A DNA stretch of 16,755 bases. Origin: an uncultured Syntrophobacterales bacterium. GTDB lineage: Bacteria > Desulfobacterota > Syntrophia > Syntrophales > UBA5619. The DNA is taken from contig CAIUXU010000497.1 of NCBI GenBank assembly GCA_903903205.1, positions 1-16,755 on the forward strand, in the 5' to 3' direction. Shown here piece by piece: positions 13,915-16,755 of this stretch (its first letter is position 1; every line of letters begins with the position of its first letter). The position numbers and the translations under genes were made by a program. The notes below the pieces were generated by a model. That model made no database searches and had not been told where the DNA came from. It worked only from the letters and a program-made list of their open reading frames with translations.

Positions 13915-15471
13915 CTACAGCGGAATATTGTTGTGTTTTTTGACAAGCCGTGTCTGCCTCTTGTCCTTGAAGGCCGCCAGCAGGGCGATGACCTTTTTCC
14001 TCGTCTCCCGGGGAAGAATGACTTCATCGACGATGCCGAGGGTTGCGGCAAAATAGGGGTTGTTGAACTGCTCCTCATAGGCGGCGGCCAGTTCAGCGCG
14101 CTTGGCCGCCGGCTCGGCCGCCCCGGCGATCTCACGCCGGTAGATGATGTTGCAGGCCCCCTCGGCCCCCATGACGGCGATCTCGGCGGACGGCCAGGCC
14201 ATCACGTAATCGGCGCCGACAGCTTTGGAGCACATGGCGTTATACCCGCCACCGTAAGACTTGCGTGTGACGACATTGATTTTCGTCACCGTGGCCTCGG
14301 AGTAGGCGTGGAGGAGCTTGGCGCCGTGCCGGATAACGCCGGACCATTCCTGCTGCGTGCCCGGGATGAAGCCGGGGACATCGGTAAAGGTCAGGATGGG
14401 AATGTTGAAAGCGTCGCAGAACCGGATGAACCGCGCGGCTTTGTCCGAAGAGTTAACATCGAGTACACCGGCGAAAAACCGGGGATTGTTGGCGATGACA
14501 CCCACGGGGCTCCCCATGATCCGGATGAAGGCCACCACCATGTTCTTTGCCCAGAATTCATGAGGTTCGAAGAGCTCGTTGTTGTCGGCCACAGATGCGA
14601 TAACCTTCTTCATGTCGTAGCTGCGGTTCGCCTTGTCTGGCATAATCGTGTCCAGTTCCGGGCATTCTCGCTCCGCGCTGTCCGTGCAGGGAATGACCGG
14701 CAGCGGGCTGTGGCAACTGTCCGGAAGATAGGAGAGAAGATTCTTGACCCTCGCGATGCAGTTCTCGTCGTTTTCCGCTACGAAATGGCAGACTCCGCTC
14801 TTTGCGGCATGGGCCATGGCCCCTCCGAGATCCTCGTGGCTCACCTCCTCGGCGATGACCGCCTTGACCACGTCGGGACCGGTCAGGTACATGTAGCTCG
14901 TATTCTTCACCATGAAGACCCAGTCCGTAAGAGCCGGCGAGTAAACGGCGCCGCCCGCTGTGGGCCCCATGACGGCGGAAATCTGGGGGATGTAACCGGA
15001 TGCAATGGAGTTGCGGTAGAAGATCCCCGAATAGCCCTGGAGAGCGGTAATGCCCTCCTGAATGCGCGCCCCGCCGGAATCATTGATGGCGACGAAAGGC
15101 TTGCGCGCGTCGACGGCCATGTCCATCACTTTCCAGATCTTCTGGGCATGCATCTCTCCGAGGCTGCCGCCGGCGCTGGTGAAATCCTGTGAGGCGGCGA
15201 AGACGACCCGGCCGTTGACACGGCCAAAGCCGGTGACGACGCCGTCGGCGTTGATCTCCTTCTCGCCGAGTCCGAAGAGGGTCGAGCGGTGTTTGACAAA
15301 TAGCTGGGTCTCCTGAAATGATCCCGGATCGAACAGGCGGTCGATCCGTTCGCGGGCCGTCAATTTACCCTGCTCATGCTGCTTCTGGACCATCTTTTCG
15401 CCGCCCATGGTGACGAGTCGTGTCTTCCGTTCTATCAAGTCGCCGATCTTCTCTGATGTCGTCTTTCCCAT
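13915..15471 (-). CDS. mmdA: Acyl-CoA carboxyltransferase subunit (methylmalonyl-CoA decarboxylase alpha / propionyl-CoA carboxylase beta type)
   Basis: This 518-residue carboxyltransferase has the length and ending (KKHNNIPL) of MmdA, propionyl-CoA carboxylase beta and the 12S transcarboxylase subunit. It moves a carboxyl group between an acyl-CoA (often methylmalonyl-CoA) and biotin. Both halves of the crotonase-like fold are present. Acyl-CoA and biotin site motifs include INDSGGARIQEG, GPTAGGAVYSPALTDW, GPDVVK and DLGGAMAHAAKSGVCHF in the N-terminal half, and GFIPGTQQEWSGVIRHGAKL and the glycine-rich SYGGGYNAM in the C-terminal half. The ATG at 15471 is fixed by AGGAGG at 15476-15481; the frame is open to 15570, but those residues are not family-like. 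No biotin carrier, biotin carboxylase or membrane decarboxylase gene is in the window, so partners must be encoded elsewhere. The exact acyl-CoA is uncertain. Confidence 0.92.
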   Translation of the reverse strand: MGKTTSEKIGDLIERKTRLVTMGGEKMVQKQHEQGKLTARERIDRLFDPGSFQETQLFVKHRSTLFGLGEKEINADGVVTGFGRVNGRVVFAASQDFTSAGGSLGEMHAQKIWKVMDMAVDARKPFVAINDSGGARIQEGITALQGYSGIFYRNSIASGYIPQISAVMGPTAGGAVYSPALTDWVFMVKNTSYMYLTGPDVVKAVIAEEVSHEDLGGAMAHAAKSGVCHFVAENDENCIARVKNLLSYLPDSCHSPLPVIPCTDSAERECPELDTIMPDKANRSYDMKKVIASVADNNELFEPHEFWAKNMVVAFIRIMGSPVGVIANNPRFFAGVLDVNSSDKAARFIRFCDAFNIPILTFTDVPGFIPGTQQEWSGVIRHGAKLLHAYSEATVTKINVVTRKSYGGGYNAMCSKAVGADYVMAWPSAEIAVMGAEGACNIIYRREIAGAAEPAAKRAELAAAYEEQFNNPYFAATLGIVDEVILPRETRKKVIALLAAFKDKRQTRLVKKHNNIPL

Positions 15472-15475
15472 AACA

Positions 15476-15481
15476 CCTCCT
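15476..15481 (-). promoter_or_regulatory. Ribosome binding site fixing the carboxyltransferase start
   Basis: AGGAGG on the minus strand lies four bases before the ATG at 15471. It rules against the 33-residue longer frame that begins at 15570. Confidence 0.7.
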
Positions 15482-15539
15482 GCCCTTTTTCCTGTCTGAT
15501 TAAGCGTTCCTCTACCGATGGCGCCGCTTCCGGCCTGTC

Positions 15540-16755
15540 CTATCCGGGACGGTTCATCGCCCGGTAGCACCGCTCCATGATCGAAAGCACCGCGAAGGGC
15601 TGCTCGATCTCCTGAAAGGTCGGGATCCCCCGTGGCTCCAGGGCCGCCTTGTATTCGTCCATGGCCCCCTTGTCGCCGCTGAAGGTGACCAGGATCGGCT
15701 TGTGCGGATACTTTTTGGCCAGATCGACGATGAAGCCCGGATCGGGCACCCCCGTCTCCGGCGTCAGCATCATCACCGGCACCACAGCGTCCACCGCAGG
15801 ATCCTGAAGGACGATCTCCATCCCATCCCGGTAGGCCGCTTCCACCCCCACCGAGAGAGCTGCCGGCCAGATGTCCACGGGGTTGCGCATGCGGATGTAG
15901 GAGGGGCTGATGTCCTGGAGTCTCTTGACATTTTCCGGCTCCATCGGGGGAATGTGCAGTCCCAGCCGCTCGCAGTAATCCGAGAGCACGGCCAGCATCG
16001 CTCCGGAAGGGGCGAGAAAACTGACGCCCTTTCCCAAGGGGAGGGGCATCATGGAGAGGGCCTTGCCCGCCAGGACGAGCTGCGAGTATTCAGAAATCCG
16101 GACCACGCCTGCCTGGCGGAGCATGCCGTCCACGATGCGGTCGGGTGAGGCCATCGCGGCTGTATGGGCGATCGCCGCCTGCCTGCCCGATTCCGTGGCT
16201 CCGCTCTTGAGCAGGACGACCGGCTTCCGGCGAGTGACCTCCCGGGCCACCTCCAGAAAACGGTGCGGTCGTTTGAAGCTCTCGATGTAGACCAGGATAG
16301 CGGCTGTCTCCGGATCTTCCCCCAGATATTCCAGCGCGTCCGTCTCATCGATGTCGATCTTGTTCCCCAGCCCCACAACCCGGGCAACACCGAAATGCTC
16401 GCCGGTCAGGATATACTTCAGGGTATGGGTGCCGAAATTCCCCGTCTGGGCAATGTAGGAGACCCGGCCGCCGCGGATCTTCCCCTGGGGGAAGAAGGTG
16501 GAGGTGAACCCCACGGGTGTCGAGGTGTGTCCCGACGTGTTGGGGCCCAGGGCATGGAGACCCTTCTCCCGGATGATACTGTCGAGCTCACTCTGAATTC
16601 GGGCTCCCGCCTCGTCGACCTCGGCGAATCCGCCGGAAGAGAGGACAAAATGGAGGATTCCCTGATCGGCGCATTCGCGCATAGCTTTGGCCGTGGCCGC
16701 TGCGGGCAGGATGATCACCGCCACATCGATGTCTCGCGGCAGGCTTGCGACGGAG
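15540..16755 (-). CDS. ADP-forming acyl-CoA synthetase, alpha-type region (5' end outside window)
   Basis: The frame is open through the right edge, so only about 404 C-terminal residues are seen; the GTG at 16724 is internal. The protein matches the alpha part of NDP-forming acetyl/acyl-CoA synthetases, which turn acyl-CoA, ADP and phosphate into acid, CoA and ATP or run the reverse. Visible parts are the end of the CoA-binding domain (VAVIILPAA, LGPNTSG) and the first ligase-like domain (YIAQTGNFGTH). The segment ATESGRQAAIAHTAAMA follows; its histidine is the probable phospho-carrying residue. The second ligase-like domain holds the NPVDIWPA motif. The usual GPNC cysteine is threonine here, and the common HTGA motif reads HTAA. 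The protein ends right after this domain, so there is no ATP-grasp (beta) domain in this gene; it may be a separate gene beyond the edge. The carboxyltransferase follows after 68 bases. Confidence 0.88.
   Translation of the reverse strand, partial: SVASLPRDIDVAVIILPAAATAKAMRECADQGILHFVLSSGGFAEVDEAGARIQSELDSIIREKGLHALGPNTSGHTSTPVGFTSTFFPQGKIRGGRVSYIAQTGNFGTHTLKYILTGEHFGVARVVGLGNKIDIDETDALEYLGEDPETAAILVYIESFKRPHRFLEVAREVTRRKPVVLLKSGATESGRQAAIAHTAAMASPDRIVDGMLRQAGVVRISEYSQLVLAGKALSMMPLPLGKGVSFLAPSGAMLAVLSDYCERLGLHIPPMEPENVKRLQDISPSYIRMRNPVDIWPAALSVGVEAAYRDGMEIVLQDPAVDAVVPVMMLTPETGVPDPGFIVDLAKKYPHKPILVTFSGDKGAMDEYKAALEPRGIPTFQEIEQPFAVLSIMERCYRAMNRPG

Noticed and set aside
13891..15192. A 433-codon open frame on the plus strand opposite the carboxyltransferase gene
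   Set aside because: It is antisense to a clearly conserved enzyme, has a histidine/arginine/glycine-rich composition and no family-like motif. High-GC codon use leaves such frames open by chance.

Overview
The window looks like chromosome of a strictly anaerobic, moderately high-GC bacterium. The best guess is a syntrophic or sulfate-reducing Desulfobacterota (Syntrophus, Smithella or Syntrophobacter-like). This is inferred from gene content only: a CooS/CooF-type iron-sulfur system, a tripartite tricarboxylate transporter (TTT), a methylmalonyl-CoA decarboxylase-type carboxyltransferase and an ADP-forming acyl-CoA synthetase. No rRNA, tRNA, CRISPR or insertion sequence was seen.

Left part, + strand (1-3969). 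Two tandem paralogous beta-hydroxyacid dehydrogenases (the first cut by the window edge) overlap by one base. A 289-bp spacer follows with a probable promoter and leader. Then comes a two-gene unit: a 115-residue protein of unknown function, translationally coupled (ATGA) to a 660-residue KimA-type APC permease, probably a potassium importer.

Right part, - strand (16755 down to 3932). Twelve closely spaced genes read leftwards, probably from a promoter beyond the right edge. In transcription order they are: ADP-forming acyl-CoA synthetase alpha region (partial); carboxyltransferase (MmdA type); a 2[4Fe-4S] protein of unknown function coupled to a cysteine-rich protein of unknown function; CooF-type four-cluster ferredoxin; a short CooS-like protein; an FAD/NAD oxidoreductase; a serine/alanine-glyoxylate aminotransferase; tctC, tctB, tctA; a clear intrinsic terminator; and a ModA/WtpA-like binding protein with no signal peptide. 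The last gene overlaps the permease gene tail to tail.

How the parts may fit (inference): TctABC imports a carboxylate. The CoA-dependent enzymes activate, decarboxylate or conserve energy from it. NADH-linked electrons pass through the FAD oxidoreductase and CooF to or from the CooS-like enzyme and perhaps the unknown iron-sulfur pair. The substrate cannot be read from sequence.

The most interesting object is the CooS-like protein. By hand alignment it keeps every B-, C- and D-cluster ligand of Ni-CO dehydrogenases, and the six N-terminal cysteines fall at the same residue numbers as in the Carboxydothermus CODH-II enzyme as I remember it. Yet it is about 150 residues shorter and lacks the histidines and apparently the lysine needed for CO chemistry. 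Together with the coupled, unrecognised iron-sulfur pair beside it, it is the best candidate here for an undescribed redox system.
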